From Isoetes taiwanensis (Eukaryota > Streptophyta > Lycopodiopsida > Isoetales > Isoetaceae): a stretch of 64,000 bases of DNA. Both the position numbers and the translations under genes were made by a program. The DNA lies in the NCBI GenBank assembly GCA_021234155.1, contig JAJEKV010000050.1, forward strand, positions 8,107,700 through 8,171,699, read 5' to 3'. Below, one piece after another: positions 12,171 to 22,365 of this stretch. The notes beneath the pieces are model-generated. The model saw only the letters and a list, made by a program, of their open reading frames with translations, had not been told where the DNA came from and ran no database searches. Every line of letters begins with the position of its first letter. Position 1 is the stretch's first letter.

Positions 12171-12660
12171 AGTGCCACTACAAATGATATTACAATTGTC
12201 ATAAGCATTAACACATGTATTATCATTATCAAAATTATAACAAGTAATGATAGTAAGAAGAAGTCGTGATATTATCCATGATGCTATTATCAACACATAT
12301 AATGTCATATGCCAGCACTGATATGATTTTGTCAATATGTGATACTAGAGATGAAGCTATGGGTGATACTATAACTGGCATAAGCTATAACACTTATATT
12401 GTTATTAATACCATTGGAGTAATAAATGATGATAAAGTTAATGCAATATGTGATATTATTCATGACGCTATTAATAGCATATATATTGTCATTAATTACT
12501 ACTGATATAATTGTTGACCAAACTTATGACGATGTTGATGATGCTATAGATGATAGAATCTCGTCATTGGTAGTGTCATTGTACTTTGAATATCATTATT
12601 TATATCACCCAATACTTTTTGAAGTTTTAGATGATATTAAAGTGATGAAAAATGGCTATC

Positions 12661-12671
12661 CTCTTGTAGTG
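12661..12671 (-). repeat. CACTA right terminal inverted repeat
   Basis: CTCTTGTAGTG, the inverse complement of the left end, followed by target duplication ATA at 12672-12674. Confidence 0.82.
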
Positions 12672-13696
12672 ATAACAGAAAGAACATCAAACATCAAACA
12701 TGCAGCTGTACCACTTTCCAATTCTAAAATTTTATAAAACATGGTTTTGATCTCTGCACCAGACTTTGGAAGGACAACATATTGTTTTTCCTTTACAAAA
12801 TTTGTATTTTCATCTAAGCAAATGCTAATAAAAGTTACATCTCTCATCACAAACAACATCTCCTTCTCACTAGTTTCATTTGTGTAAGAACCACACACTT
12901 CTGAATTTGGAGCATTGGAAATATTCAACTCAAACAAAAGCTCCATTAAAGACTGATAATTGCTTAAAATAATATTTCTAGATGAAATGAAATGAAATAC
13001 CTTCATACTAATGACCACTTTTTGCTCATGTGCTCCAAGCTGGTTCTCCAAACGACTCACCAATGGTTTCACGCCTTTCTCTTTCAAACTCCATTCCACC
13101 TCAGCCGCTTTATGATCAGAGCTCTTCTCATGTTTCTTAAAAGCAGTAGTTTGAAAAGTTGTGGCGTCAGTAGAAGCATACAAATTACCATGCTTGGCTT
13201 TTTTATAAGACATGCACCACTTGCATTTTATTCTTTCTTCAGCATGAAGAATCCATGGATGTGGGCCTTGTCATTCTGGAATAAATTTCCTCTTGGATGA
13301 ATTGCTATTAGAAGATTCTAAATTGCAGCTAATTTCTCCAATCTGCTCATCCACATGCACCTCTTGAAGGGCCTCCTCATCATCTAATTTTGCTTCTGCT
13401 CCAAAGAGCTCTTCATAAAGCTTATCCCTTTCTTCATCAAATTCTTTATCACTATATTGACTGCTTATTCTGCCAACACAATCTTCTTCTTCTGCTGATA
13501 CAGGAGCTTTATTCCAATAAGAAAGCAATGTGCTCTTAGCCATACAAAGAAATAAGAATGAGTGCATCTGAAAGAAATGATCCTGCTGCAAGAATAGGTG
13601 CCCGCCAATGCCAAAGAGCAAATCGTTATGCTTCATATAACCCATTTTACTCTGTCGTTCCATCTTCCAGGTCGCCGACAGAGAAAATTGATGCAC
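12672..13696 (-). pseudogene. hAT-like transposase/ZNF862-type protein, N-terminal part with TTF-type zinc finger
   Basis: A single minus-strand frame runs from 13696 to the CACTA insertion at 12672, broken only by one TGA near 13270, where the surrounding pattern (PE-stop-QGPHPW) suggests tryptophan was lost. Order: an acidic, poorly conserved N terminus; then WILHAEERIKCKWCMSYKKA with a C-x2-C pair; then FKKHEKSSDHKAAE, the histidine part of a TTF-type zinc finger; then a helical region and ISICLDENTNF, resembling the start of the hAT catalytic core. The remaining core and the hAT dimerisation region are missing: the frame runs into the CACTA TIR. The frame starts about 140 bp inside the right inverted-repeat arm and reads inward, as expected if the arms are the ends of the element that encoded it. 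It may instead be a domesticated ZNF862-like gene. Confidence 0.6.
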
Positions 13697-13834
13697 AAAT
13701 TTGTATCTGCAAACTGCTACGATGAGCGGACTTGATGCGGATCAGCAAATTATGGACGCTGGCCTGAGATGGACACCAAAAATTGGGGCAAAACAGGGAT
13801 CGGGTCTTTTTGGGGAAAAAAAGGTCTATCCATT

Positions 13835-14059
13835 ATAATTATATAATTGCTATAAATAAAACTTATTTTAGACCCTTCTTTAAAAATGGAATATTCAGAG
13901 AATATTCCTAAAAACCATTCCTCAAGAATCGGTTTTTAGATGTAAACCTTGTCCAATAATTTGGTTCTCAGATGCAAACCAACAACTAAATATTGGTAGC
14001 TAAATGTTGGTAGTCTGTGCAACCCAATCAACCCAATTCGGTTGCAATTTTGCTCCTTG
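13835..14059 (-). repeat. Right arm of the ~220-bp inverted repeat pair
   Basis: This is the reverse complement of 4213-4427 with scattered mismatches; its outer end reads GCAATTTTGCTCCTTG. With the left arm it frames a 9.85-kb unit, or about 3.97 kb if the CACTA element is subtracted. Confidence 0.7.
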
Positions 14060-15371
14060 CTTATAATAAAATCTGCCTTTGAATTCTCGGAGGATTTTAT
14101 AGGGCTCATACCTTCCAAGTTGGCTACATATTCTGAAATTCTGAAATCGTTTTGGCAAGAAGAATAGATGATTAGGCTAACTTACGATCTCGACGATGTC
14201 AATTATTTGCTATGTTGCAGCTTTGGCCAAAGAAGTTTACCTACAATAACTAAGTTCATGCAAGGCTGACTTGAGACTAATTGGTTGAAAAATCAAGCAA
14301 GTTTAAGGTGAGATGCTTCTTTCTCAACAAGCAGACAGCACAAGGCACAAGCGTCCCCACATGTGTGATTTTGTTTGGTTCGATGTGGCAACCCATCACC
14401 ACAAAGCATCTGAGTATGCTTATCCCAAGTTACATCCTTGTGGCTGATCCCAAGATACATCCTCGTGGCTGAAGGTATTCGATATTACTCAAGATTAATG
14501 CAGCTCATCGAATGGTCCGACCTTTCATATCTCTTGGTCCTTCCATTCTAGTACCTTGCCAAAGTTCCTCATATAGAAGAATATGCAGCAGTTTTCTAAT
14601 ATACTTCAAGCTAACTCATGTTCACTTCCAATAAGGGCATTGAATCTGAAGACAAAAGGATGTTAGATAAGTCTCTTAGCTGCAGATGAAAAAACTAAAG
14701 AAAATACAACTGTAATTTTCTCGTTGTGAAGTCCAACACGCCTAGTGATGCGCCTCTACGATTTTGGAACACTGTTAACATGGATGTAGACAAAGTTGGT
14801 AAATGATGAAGAGCAGTAGAAGTTGGAGCTCGTTCAATTTGTCTCAAAATGTAATTACAAACATCAAGATGAAATCCTCCTTAACTTGATTGAGACACCT
14901 CATCTGTCGATGCACAAAAATATGCAGAAATCAACGTTGAACACTAAGCACCAAGTTCATCCACATCCAGCCATTTGCATGCCCAAATTGTGCTCCTAAA
15001 TTTGTCCAGACATGTGTCCCATATTTCTCTAATTAAGCTCAAACTTGGGGCCCTAGATCAAATGGCAACCTACTTGAAAAATGACCATATGTTTCTGTGC
15101 TTGAATAAGCCAAGCTTATCACGTGCATTAATCTGCACATACGAATATTGAATATTCACTTGGTGTTTTTCAGGACCGGGAGGAACTATCTTAATCTCTG
15201 CTGCTTCCCACCAATTTCATATGCAAAATCAGTGAAACCTTGAAGATTTCAAGGCCACAACTTAGCATGATAAATAACAACTCCAATTATAGAGCATTAA
15301 GTTGCAAATGGCATCAAAATCACAAAAAAATAGGATCTGTATCCAAATTTCAGTCTCCTCATTCAACCTCC
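14060..15371. other. No gene recognised downstream of the PPR gene
   Basis: Only short frames without domains are seen. This is the 3' flank of the minus-strand PPR gene and may include its 3' UTR. A short duplicated phrase (CATCCTYGTGGCTGA) occurs near 14430-14470. Confidence 0.45.
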
Positions 15372-16737
15372 TCAATCAAACAACAGTTGTCTGTCACTTA
15401 TACTACCCTGGAGCAACTGTTTTCTCATGCTCCTCATTTCATCCCACTTGCCAGCTACAGCAAAAATATTTGATAGTAAGACATATGCTGCGGCATTATT
15501 CGGCTCCAATTTCAAAACATGTAATGCCGCGCATTTACCACGTTCAAAATCTTGATATAAGTTGCATGCACTTAGCAAAGACATCCACGTTATTCCATCC
15601 GGATGAAATGGCATAGAATGGATTACATCCTCTGCCTCTTTCAAGTTTCCCTCCCTTCCGAGAAGAGCAATCATGCATCCATAGTGCTCCAGCCATGGTG
15701 CCACACCATGATCATGACAGGTTGAAACAAAATAGTGGGTGCCTTCCTGTACTAGGCCTGCATGAGCACAAGCCGAAAGGGTAACAATAAAGCTTTTTCC
15801 ATTTGGTGCAATTCCTCCTAATTTCATCTGTGAAACAAGATGAATTGCCTCCCAGCCATAGCCATTTTGCCCGTAGATCGCAATCATGGCATTCCACAAA
15901 ACTACATCTTGTTCAATCATCCCATTGAACACCATTTCTGCATCCTGGAGACATCCACACTTGCCATACATATCTACAAGGGCAGTTCCAATAATGAGGT
16001 CGGATTGAAGGCCGCAGTGCATGACTAAAGAATGCATTTCCTTACCAAATTCAATTGCTGCTAAGCATGCACATGCATCTAGAATGCTGACAAAGGTGAC
16101 CTTATTGGGCTCCATACCCTGAAGCTGCATTTGTTGGAAAAGATAAAGAGCGTCCATGTTAGCTTCATTCTGGACACATGCAGCAATAATGCCATTCCAA
16201 GAGATGACACTACGCTTGGGCATGCTATCAAATATCATTCTTGCATCATCTAAGCTCTCACATCTTCCATACATATTTATAAGTGCATTGCCCACAGCCA
16301 CCTCCACATCTAATCCACTCTTAGATATAAGGTTATGCATATCCTTTCCTTCTTCTAAAAACTCTGGACCAGAAAACACATTCAGAATAGTGGTAAAGGT
16401 ATACTTATCTGGCTTCACGCTTTTCCAAGGCAATTGCCGAAACACTTGCAATGCTTCACTACCTAATCCGTTTGCAATATAAGCTGCGGTCATGTGCGGT
16501 CATGAGGTTCCATGAAAAGACATTCTTGTTCCGCATAGTGTCGAACACTTTTCTGGCATCTCCCGTTTCCTTACACTTCCCATACATTTCAATAAGCAGA
16601 TTCCCCAGATATCGCTCTTCTCCAAAACCATCTGTTAGTATTCGGGCATGTACAAATTTGCCCTCAAGTAGCTCCTGTTCGTTGCCACAGTTCCTGAGCA
16701 AAAGGGCATAGGTAGCAGAATTTATCTCCAAACACAT
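15372..16737 (-). pseudogene. PLS-class pentatricopeptide repeat (PPR) protein, frameshifted by a 10-bp duplication
   Basis: PPR proteins bind organelle RNA one base per repeat and direct editing, splicing or stability. Repeats are clear throughout: NLLIEMYGKCKETGDARKVF, then FSWNLMTAAYIANG, then PDKYTFTTILNV, NALINMYGRCESLDDARMIF, PNKVTFVSILDACA, TALVDMYGKCGCLQDAEMVF, and a terminal LLSACNLYQDFERGKCAA block followed by AAAYVLLSNIFAVAGKWDEM, an E-type motif. No E+ or DYW domain follows; the end (SDRQLLFD) is not typical and may be truncated. The most natural start is the ATG at 16737; open sequence continues to 16965 but does not look conserved. The frame breaks at 16486-16505, where TGCGGTCATG is repeated twice. 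Without one copy the two halves read continuously. There is no other lesion and no intron, as usual for PPR genes. It may be a recent pseudogene, a polymorphic allele or an assembly error. Confidence 0.85.
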
Positions 16738-17199
16738 GTAATTTAAGTTATTATGCACTGGGCTTAAACCGATTGACAAGAAGATGGGGATTCCCAAGCA
16801 CTCAGGATTGCTGTGAAAGATCACCAAACAGGTTAACACGGGAACATAGACTCTGGACAAGCTTATGCAAAACACGCATCTCGAACGGCAGAGATGGAGA
16901 AAACACTGCACAGAAACTCCGGGCACACGTATCTTAGAGAGCCCAGATGCTGACAAATCATACAATGCTACACTACAGTAATAACCGTTTGCTTAAAATT
17001 ACTGTGTTTTTGCGTCAATTTTATAAGGCATATAAAGTCTCTCCACTATTTGCGGAGCGGCGCCGCTACTCCCCTGCTAATCCCCTGTTTCTTGCTGTGC
17101 TCCAGAACTCCGGCGGATTTTTAGAAACAGAACAATCAATAGAGGCTAACGGCAATGCAGAACCGCGCTGCACTCAAGCATTTCGCCTCTTAGCCCCAG

Positions 17200-17745
17200 G
17201 TGCCTGATTATGTGAAGGAGAAGGACCACCCGTTTTTCAACCGCTTGCAATTCCTAAACTCAGATGGGATTTTGCTCAATACTTTCAACGAGCTAGACGG
17301 AAAGGTTTTACATGTTTTACAACATATGCCAGAAGCAAAAGGCGTGCAGATGTTTCCTGTAGGGCCTCTAGTTCATCCCCTGTTTTTGGATGCTGACAAA
17401 TCGCTTGAAATCATCTCTGGAGCTGCTGTGTTTAAGGGCAGCCGGAAAGGGGATATGCAGTGTTTAGATTGGTTGGAAAAAAAAGCAGAGCGTACAGTTC
17501 TGTTCCTGTGTTTCGGAAGCTGGGAGACGCTAGAGGATGCACAGATTTTTGCAATTACAAAGGGTTTAGAGGCAAACAAGCACCCGTTTATATGGGTTAC
17601 TGCAGAATCATCCATAGCCGCGCTTCCAGAGGGATTCCCAGCAGAAAATGAAGGCCTTATTGTTACACACTGGGCTCCCTAGCAGCTTATTCTAAGGCAT
17701 GCTGCAACTGGGGGCTTTTTGACGCACTGTGGCTTTTTGATGCTC
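17200..17745 (+). pseudogene. UDP-glycosyltransferase (UGT, family GT1) fragment
   Basis: UGTs transfer sugars from UDP-sugars to small plant metabolites. The fragment covers the second half of the N-terminal domain and the start of the C-terminal one: a NSDGILLNTFNELDG stretch, VQMFPVGPLVHP, CLDWLEKKAERTVLFLCFGS (a family hallmark) and the PSPG sugar-donor box from about 17670. The box reads WAP, then TAG at 17680-17682, then QLILRHAATGGFLTHCG. The TAG stands where the invariant glutamine belongs, so one C-to-T change (CAG to TAG) stopped the frame. After the HCG residues the homology ends and a CT-rich TTTTGCAGCT repeat begins. Both ends are truncated, so this is not a functional enzyme. 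Inverted repeats on either side suggest capture by an element. Confidence 0.85.
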
Positions 17746-17805
17746 TTTTGCAGCTCTTTTCGTCTCTTTTTGCAGCTCTCTTCATCTCTTTTGCAGCTTT
17801 CGCTG
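17735..17805 (+). repeat. Short CT-rich tandem repeat
   Basis: TTTTGCAGCTCTTTTCGTC-type units of about 20-25 bp occur three to four times directly after the point where UGT homology ends. They may mark the breakpoint. Confidence 0.6.
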
Positions 17806-18146
17806 GTTTGGTGCTCTCGATGGTTTGGCTTTGCTACCTTTTCTGCAATCGCAGATGGATCCTCCATAGCCGGAAACCTCTCCATGACCCTGCATCTTAG
17901 TTCCTGTGATCTGGACTGGGTTTTTCGAGCCAAATAGATTGAGGTAGAGAATGGATTGATCAGTAGGTTTCGGCGAAGATGGTAGTATGCCGGAGTTGCT
18001 CCCACAATGTCTCTGGTAACCAGACTTCTGCCATTGCTCTGCTATCCCCCGTCTGCCATCGCTTCTCAGCCATAGCTTGTCCGCCATAATTTCTTAGATG
18101 CCACGTGGCAAATTACTACTGCACGTAATTTTAGCAAACGGTTATT

Positions 18147-18317
18147 ACGTCCTGTAATTGCCATGAGTCGGGCATTCCGGCTGTAAAGGGCACGGCGGCG
18201 CCGTCAAACTCGGCGGCGCACTCACGGCTCCGCCGCTCGGGGCCCGCCTCGTTTGGCAGGGCCGCCGAAGCCCTTTACAACGCGGAATGCCTCTCCTCAT
18301 GACAATTACCTAGTACG
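18147..18317. mobile_element. GC-rich foldback/MITE-like element
   Basis: The left arm (18147-18193) and right arm (18269-18317) are inverse complements over about 45 bp with a few mismatches, sharing GTAATTG, CATGAG, GGCATTCCG and TGTAAAGGGC. The ~75-bp centre is very rich in CG dinucleotides (GGCGGCG-type), in contrast to the AT-rich surroundings. It abuts the right inverted repeat of the UGT-carrying segment. No coding capacity. Confidence 0.65.
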
Positions 18318-18429
18318 TGATTTGGTGATTTTTCACTAGCGTGATGTCTCATATTTTAGTCATTTTTATTGGGCCACATAAGCAAATAAAAAAAACTAAC
18401 AAAAGTCACACGAGGACTTTAGCAAGGTT

Positions 18430-18862
18430 TTGTCTTTTAAGCCAACTACATGTCTTTTAAAGTTTTGTGTAGTCTTATTTGCAAATGAATAAGGTGCTAA
18501 AAATGTAGAAAATGTACAGTCTTACATAAGATTGTTAAAGGTATTTCAGGTGTATTCATAGATAAAGTAGTAGGATGGTGACAGGATGGTGACGATGGAA
18601 AATAACGTTCAATGCATCGAAGGTTATAGAGAGGAGATAATTGGGGTCAAATCCCAAGGAGACGCCGCGCAATAAAGTAAGGTGGTTGGGGCGGGGCCCA
18701 ACCAAGCAATAATAGTGTGGTGTGTGGATAGGGTTTGTCAGGTTGGATTTCTAATGTGAGGCGATGGAGACGTTAAAACTACTATCTATCTATCTATCTT
18801 TTAAGCCAACTACATGTCTTTTAAAGTTTTCTGTAGTCTTATTTGCAAATGAATAATAACAC
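18430..18862. repeat. Duplicated ~60-bp segment around a SINE-like insertion with (ATCT)n tail
   Basis: A segment with AAGCCAACTACATGTCTTTT and TAGTCTTATTTGCAAATGAA occurs at about 18437-18500 and again at 18799-18855. The SINE-like copy (about 18560-18798) lies between. It has GGGTCAAATCCC, close to a B box, then GGTGGTTGGGG, GTGTGGTGTGTGG, GACGTTAAAA (18769-18778) and a CTAT tract. The order matches 10985-11125. Confidence 0.55.
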
Positions 18863-20660
18863 TACAAGAAAAAAAAGTGGCTCAAACATTTCTCATACAA
18901 TTTCTGCTAGGAGCAAAAGTTAACCTTTTAAGACAAAGTGGAGTCATGTCATATCAATTAAAGTTTAAACTTATTTCAATGCTAAATGCTACCAAATATT
19001 CTAGATTTTTTCCATGATCTATGCTTGTTCTTGAAGCAGTAACAAAAATGCATACACAAACACAAAGTTGCTTGTGCAACACAGACAGAAAATTGCTTAT
19101 TGGAGGAAGCATGCATTTCTTATGTTTACGTCAAAGTCAAAATGATATGGCAAGGTTAAAGTTTAAAGCGCAGAATGATATGTTATTCAATGCTAAGTGC
19201 TACACAATTTTCTATTCCATGAACCATGTTTGCGCTTGGAGGAGTACCAAAAATGCATACACAAACACAAAGTTGCTTGTTAGAGGAACCATGCATTTCT
19301 TAAGCTTACGTAAAAAATGATATGGTTGAGATTAACTCGCAAATATACGCAGAATGGTCCTAATGTGGAAACATACCAGGGCAAGGGCAAAGTCAAAGAT
19401 TTGTGATGTGTTTTTTGGATGCATAGTTTGTATGTGTCATAATGAAACAATGTATAAACAATGTGCATCTTGCTAATTTAGCAACTAGAGCCATTATAAA
19501 CATTGTGAATCTTGCAAGTTTAGCAACTGGAGCTTGCTTTCTTCAATGTCTTGCCAATTTGTGGTATTTGCAGCTAATCAATTTGATGTGCACCTTTTTT
19601 AGATGGTTCTCGCTATATAATATTAAGTAGGCGTTAGTTTCAAGCATTGAGAGCACAGGTCATGAACAGATTTTATGGAATGCAAAAATTGCAGGATATA
19701 GACCAATACTTAGGTGACAACTCAAAAGGCATAGCTCATTGGCAGTTCATTTGAATACTCCTTGTTTCATTCCCAACTGTAAAACTTACCTCCAACACGA
19801 TCTGTCAAAGATATCCGATTAGAGCTTCACGAGGAACTGCGAGCCTCTCTGTATATTTATCCTTGTCATTAGATATTACAGAAATTGATGCAAATATTTT
19901 TCTAAACCAATTGCAAGTCTCCTAATGTTTTCTGCATGCTTATTTGCAAATGAATAACAACATTACAAGGAAAAGAAGTGGCTAAAACATTTCTCATACA
20001 ATTTCTGCTAGGAGCAAAATTTAACCTTTTAAGATTAAGTGGAGTCATGTCATATCAATTAAAGTTTAAACTTACTTCAATGCTAAATGCTACAAAATAT
20101 TTTAGATTTTTTTTTTGGTGATCTATGTTTGTGCTTGAAGCAATAGCAAAAATGCATACTTGAGAGGTTAAAAGTTGCCTAGTAGTTCTGTGGATACTAG
20201 TGAGACAAAATTGCTTGTTGGAGGAAGCATGCATTTCTTATGCTTACGTCAAAATGATATGGCAAGGTTAAAGTTCAAAATGCAAAATGATATGTTAAAG
20301 TTCAATGCTAAGTGCTACACAATTTTCTATTCCATGAACATGTTTGCGCTTGGAGGAGTACCAAAATTCATACACAGACACAAAGTTGCTTGTTAGAGGA
20401 AGCATGCATTTCTTAAGGTTACATAAAAAATGATATGGTTGAGATTTACTCGAGAATGTACACAGAATGTTCCTAATGTGGAAACATACCAGGGCAAAGG
20501 CAAAGTCAAAGATTTGTGATGTGTTTTTTGGATGCATAGTTTGCATATGTCATAACGAAACAATGTATAAACATGTGCTTTTTGTTAATTTAGCACCTAG
20601 AACTATTATAAACATGTGAATCTTGCAAGTTTAGCAACTGGAGCTTGCTTTCTTGAATGT
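18799..20660 (+). repeat. ~1.1-kb tandem duplication with internal ~200-bp repeats
   Basis: 18799-19560 and 19900-20660 are two diverged copies in the same orientation. Both contain AGTGGCT-AAACATTTCTCATACA, then GGAGGAAGCATGCATTTCTT and a CACAAAGTTGCTTGTTAGAGG block. Within each copy, a block ending in GCATGCATTTCTTA is itself repeated about 200 bp later. The first copy contains CACTACAAGAAAA at 18864, a CACTA-like end, while the second has CATTACAAGGAAAA. No coding sequence is seen. Confidence 0.65.
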
Positions 20661-21288
20661 CTTGCCAATTCATGGTAGGATACATAACCAACTTCTATTG
20701 TTCTGGACTACAACTCAAAAGGCATAGCTCATTGGCGGTCATTTGAATAGTGCTTGTTTCATTCCCAACCGTAAAACTTACCTGCAACATGACCTGTCAA
20801 AGATGTTGTATTACAGCCTCACAAGGAGTTGCAAGCCTCTGTATACTATCCCCGTCATTAGATATTACAGAAATTGATGCAAACACCCCCACTTGGCTAA
20901 AGACGGTGTTTCCAGGTGATGATAAGTTGCATACCACTTCATGCTCAGAACATGCTTGCATTATCCAACAACCAAATTTATCCAGTATCCTTTTGTCACC
21001 ATACAACTTGTGCTTCCTGATCAAACAAAAGTACACTAAGATCTGTTAGATCACCTCTGAGATGCCTATCCCATTTGCAAACTTTGTCTCCTGAAGAATA
21101 ATAATTGGAATTTGACAGCAAAGGTAAATATTGATGCGTCAAGCCCATCTTTCTCTAATTTTAACATATCATTGCATCAACTGTAAATAGAGGTGCCAGT
21201 TACAGATGCATAGCAAGGGTGTATGCTGTTGAAATAAAATACTACCACAGCTGGACCAATTTCTTACAAATCACAGCTGGACCAATTT
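20661..21288. other. Unassigned; partial echo of the preceding repeat
   Basis: The stretch around 20700-20880 (TCCCAAC-GTAAAACTTACC, CTGTCAAAGAT) resembles 19730-19890, so the 1.1-kb duplication probably extends this far in diverged form. No gene is recognised. Confidence 0.45.
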
Positions 21289-21431
21289 CTTACAAACCAC
21301 TAGTCCATGACCTATTGGTCTTCGTGGACGTTAAAAAAAACTATTCTATTCTATTCTATTCTATTCTATTCTATTCTATTCTATTCTATTCTATTCTATT
21401 CTATTCTATTCTATTCTTACAAATCACTAGT
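21289..21431 (+). mobile_element. 5'-truncated SINE with (CTATT)n tail and 16-bp target duplication
   Basis: CTTACAAACCACTAGT at 21289-21304 and CTTACAAATCACTAGT at 21416-21431 flank a 111-bp insert. The insert has CCTATTGGTCTTCGTGGACG, TTAAAAAAAA and then about 16 CTATT units. Target duplication, fixed 3' sequence and simple-repeat tail together identify a retroposed SINE 3' end. The related sequence at 59783-59815 shares CTATTGGTCTTYGTGG. Confidence 0.75.
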
Positions 21432-22365
21432 TCAACCCTTCCATTTCCAAACGATCTTGTCCCTGATTGCCTAGAATCAGACACATCTTTCGCTAGAAAT
21501 GTAAGACAAGAATTTTTAGATCCTCTTATGTAGAGAGAATCACTGCCCAATGAAGCTGCTTCATCATTGCTCATTGTGTGAAAAACAGATAATTTATTCT
21601 TTGGACATTGGCACATATAAGTATACAGCCACCATTTGTAAAATCCATAGCAATACGTATTATGCTGAACGTAATTTGGTAAAATCATTTCTTATCACAA
21701 TCACATGGCTAGATAAATGGCTTACAACGTCAAACCTCAAAGTAAGGCCTTCGCTTTCCATTGTAAAAGAAGGTAATGGCATTTTACACTAGAAAATTCA
21801 ACTAAATGCAACTCAAGACAAAAATTAGAATCCTCACTAGTGCAAAATCCATCACATCCCCCGATCGGCTGCGGGGAAGTATACCGCCGCTTTCTCACAA
21901 TAATGTCCACAAGCAATTTGTTCTTAATACTTAATTTGCTAGCCAAGTCAAAATATCATGCATGGAATCAAAGTTTAAACCGATGCCTTGCTCAAATTGC
22001 TTGTTGCGTTTCAATTTTTGCATGATGCATTGCCATATTCTCGCTCACAATGATTTTGCGAACAAGTATTGAATTTTCCACAACAATATTTGCATGGGAA
22101 AGCGTTATAGCAACTGCTATTAATGTATAAAGAACGGTAACTATCATCATATCTAGTTCATGTTGAAGCCATTCCCGTGAAGAGCAAAATCATGACTGTG
22201 GTTAAGACCCTTTTTCCTACTAACAGTCCCTTTCGACATTGAAGCCTGCCACATGGGATTTGTTTGCAAAGGAGGTGCTACTTGAATAACTTAGAATACG
22301 ACACATTTGCTTAGCATTTTTCATCGAATATATTTTTCTCTATTCACAAATAGATGTAGTGGCCA
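21432..22365. other. No gene recognised
   Basis: Only short frames are seen, without domains or repeats of note. Confidence 0.4.

Larger units (their letters stand above)
6796..12671. mobile_element. CACTA (En/Spm-like) element carrying gene fragments
   Basis: The left end is CACTACAAGAG (6796-6806) and the right end is its exact inverse complement CTCTTGTAGTG (12661-12671). The flanks are ATA (6793-6795) and ATA (12672-12674), the 3-bp target duplication expected for this superfamily. The subterminal regions (about 6880-7450 and 12170-12600) are full of short GATGCTAT/ATAGCATC-type motifs in opposite orientation, as in transposase-binding subterminal repeats. No TNPD/TNP2-type transposase was found inside, so the element is non-autonomous or decayed. 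It carries an SNF2-RING gene fragment with introns. It interrupted a hAT-like frame on its right and a helicase fragment on its left. Confidence 0.82.
16976..18154. mobile_element. Possible small TIR element carrying a glycosyltransferase fragment
   Basis: About 30 bp at 16976-17006 (containing AATAACCGTTTGC, then TTAAAATTAC) are repeated in inverse orientation at 18122-18154 (GTAATTTTAGCAAACGGTTATTAC). Between them lie the UGT fragment and a stretch of TTTTGCAGCT repeats. The arrangement resembles gene capture by a TIR element. No transposase is present and I could not define a target duplication. The same core is itself partly palindromic, so two independent insertions of a tiny repeat are an alternative. 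Confidence 0.4.

Noticed and set aside
15302-16711. Plus-strand frames opposite the PPR gene
   Set aside because: They are shadows of the minus-strand PPR coding sequence without their own domains.
17680-17682. TAG rescued by U-to-C RNA editing, as known in fern and hornwort organelles
   Set aside because: That editing is organellar. This DNA is nuclear by content, and the gene fragments are truncated anyway.
18864-18876. Second complete CACTA element
   Set aside because: CACTACAAGAAAA is present, but I found no matching inverted end with a 3-bp target duplication in the neighbourhood.
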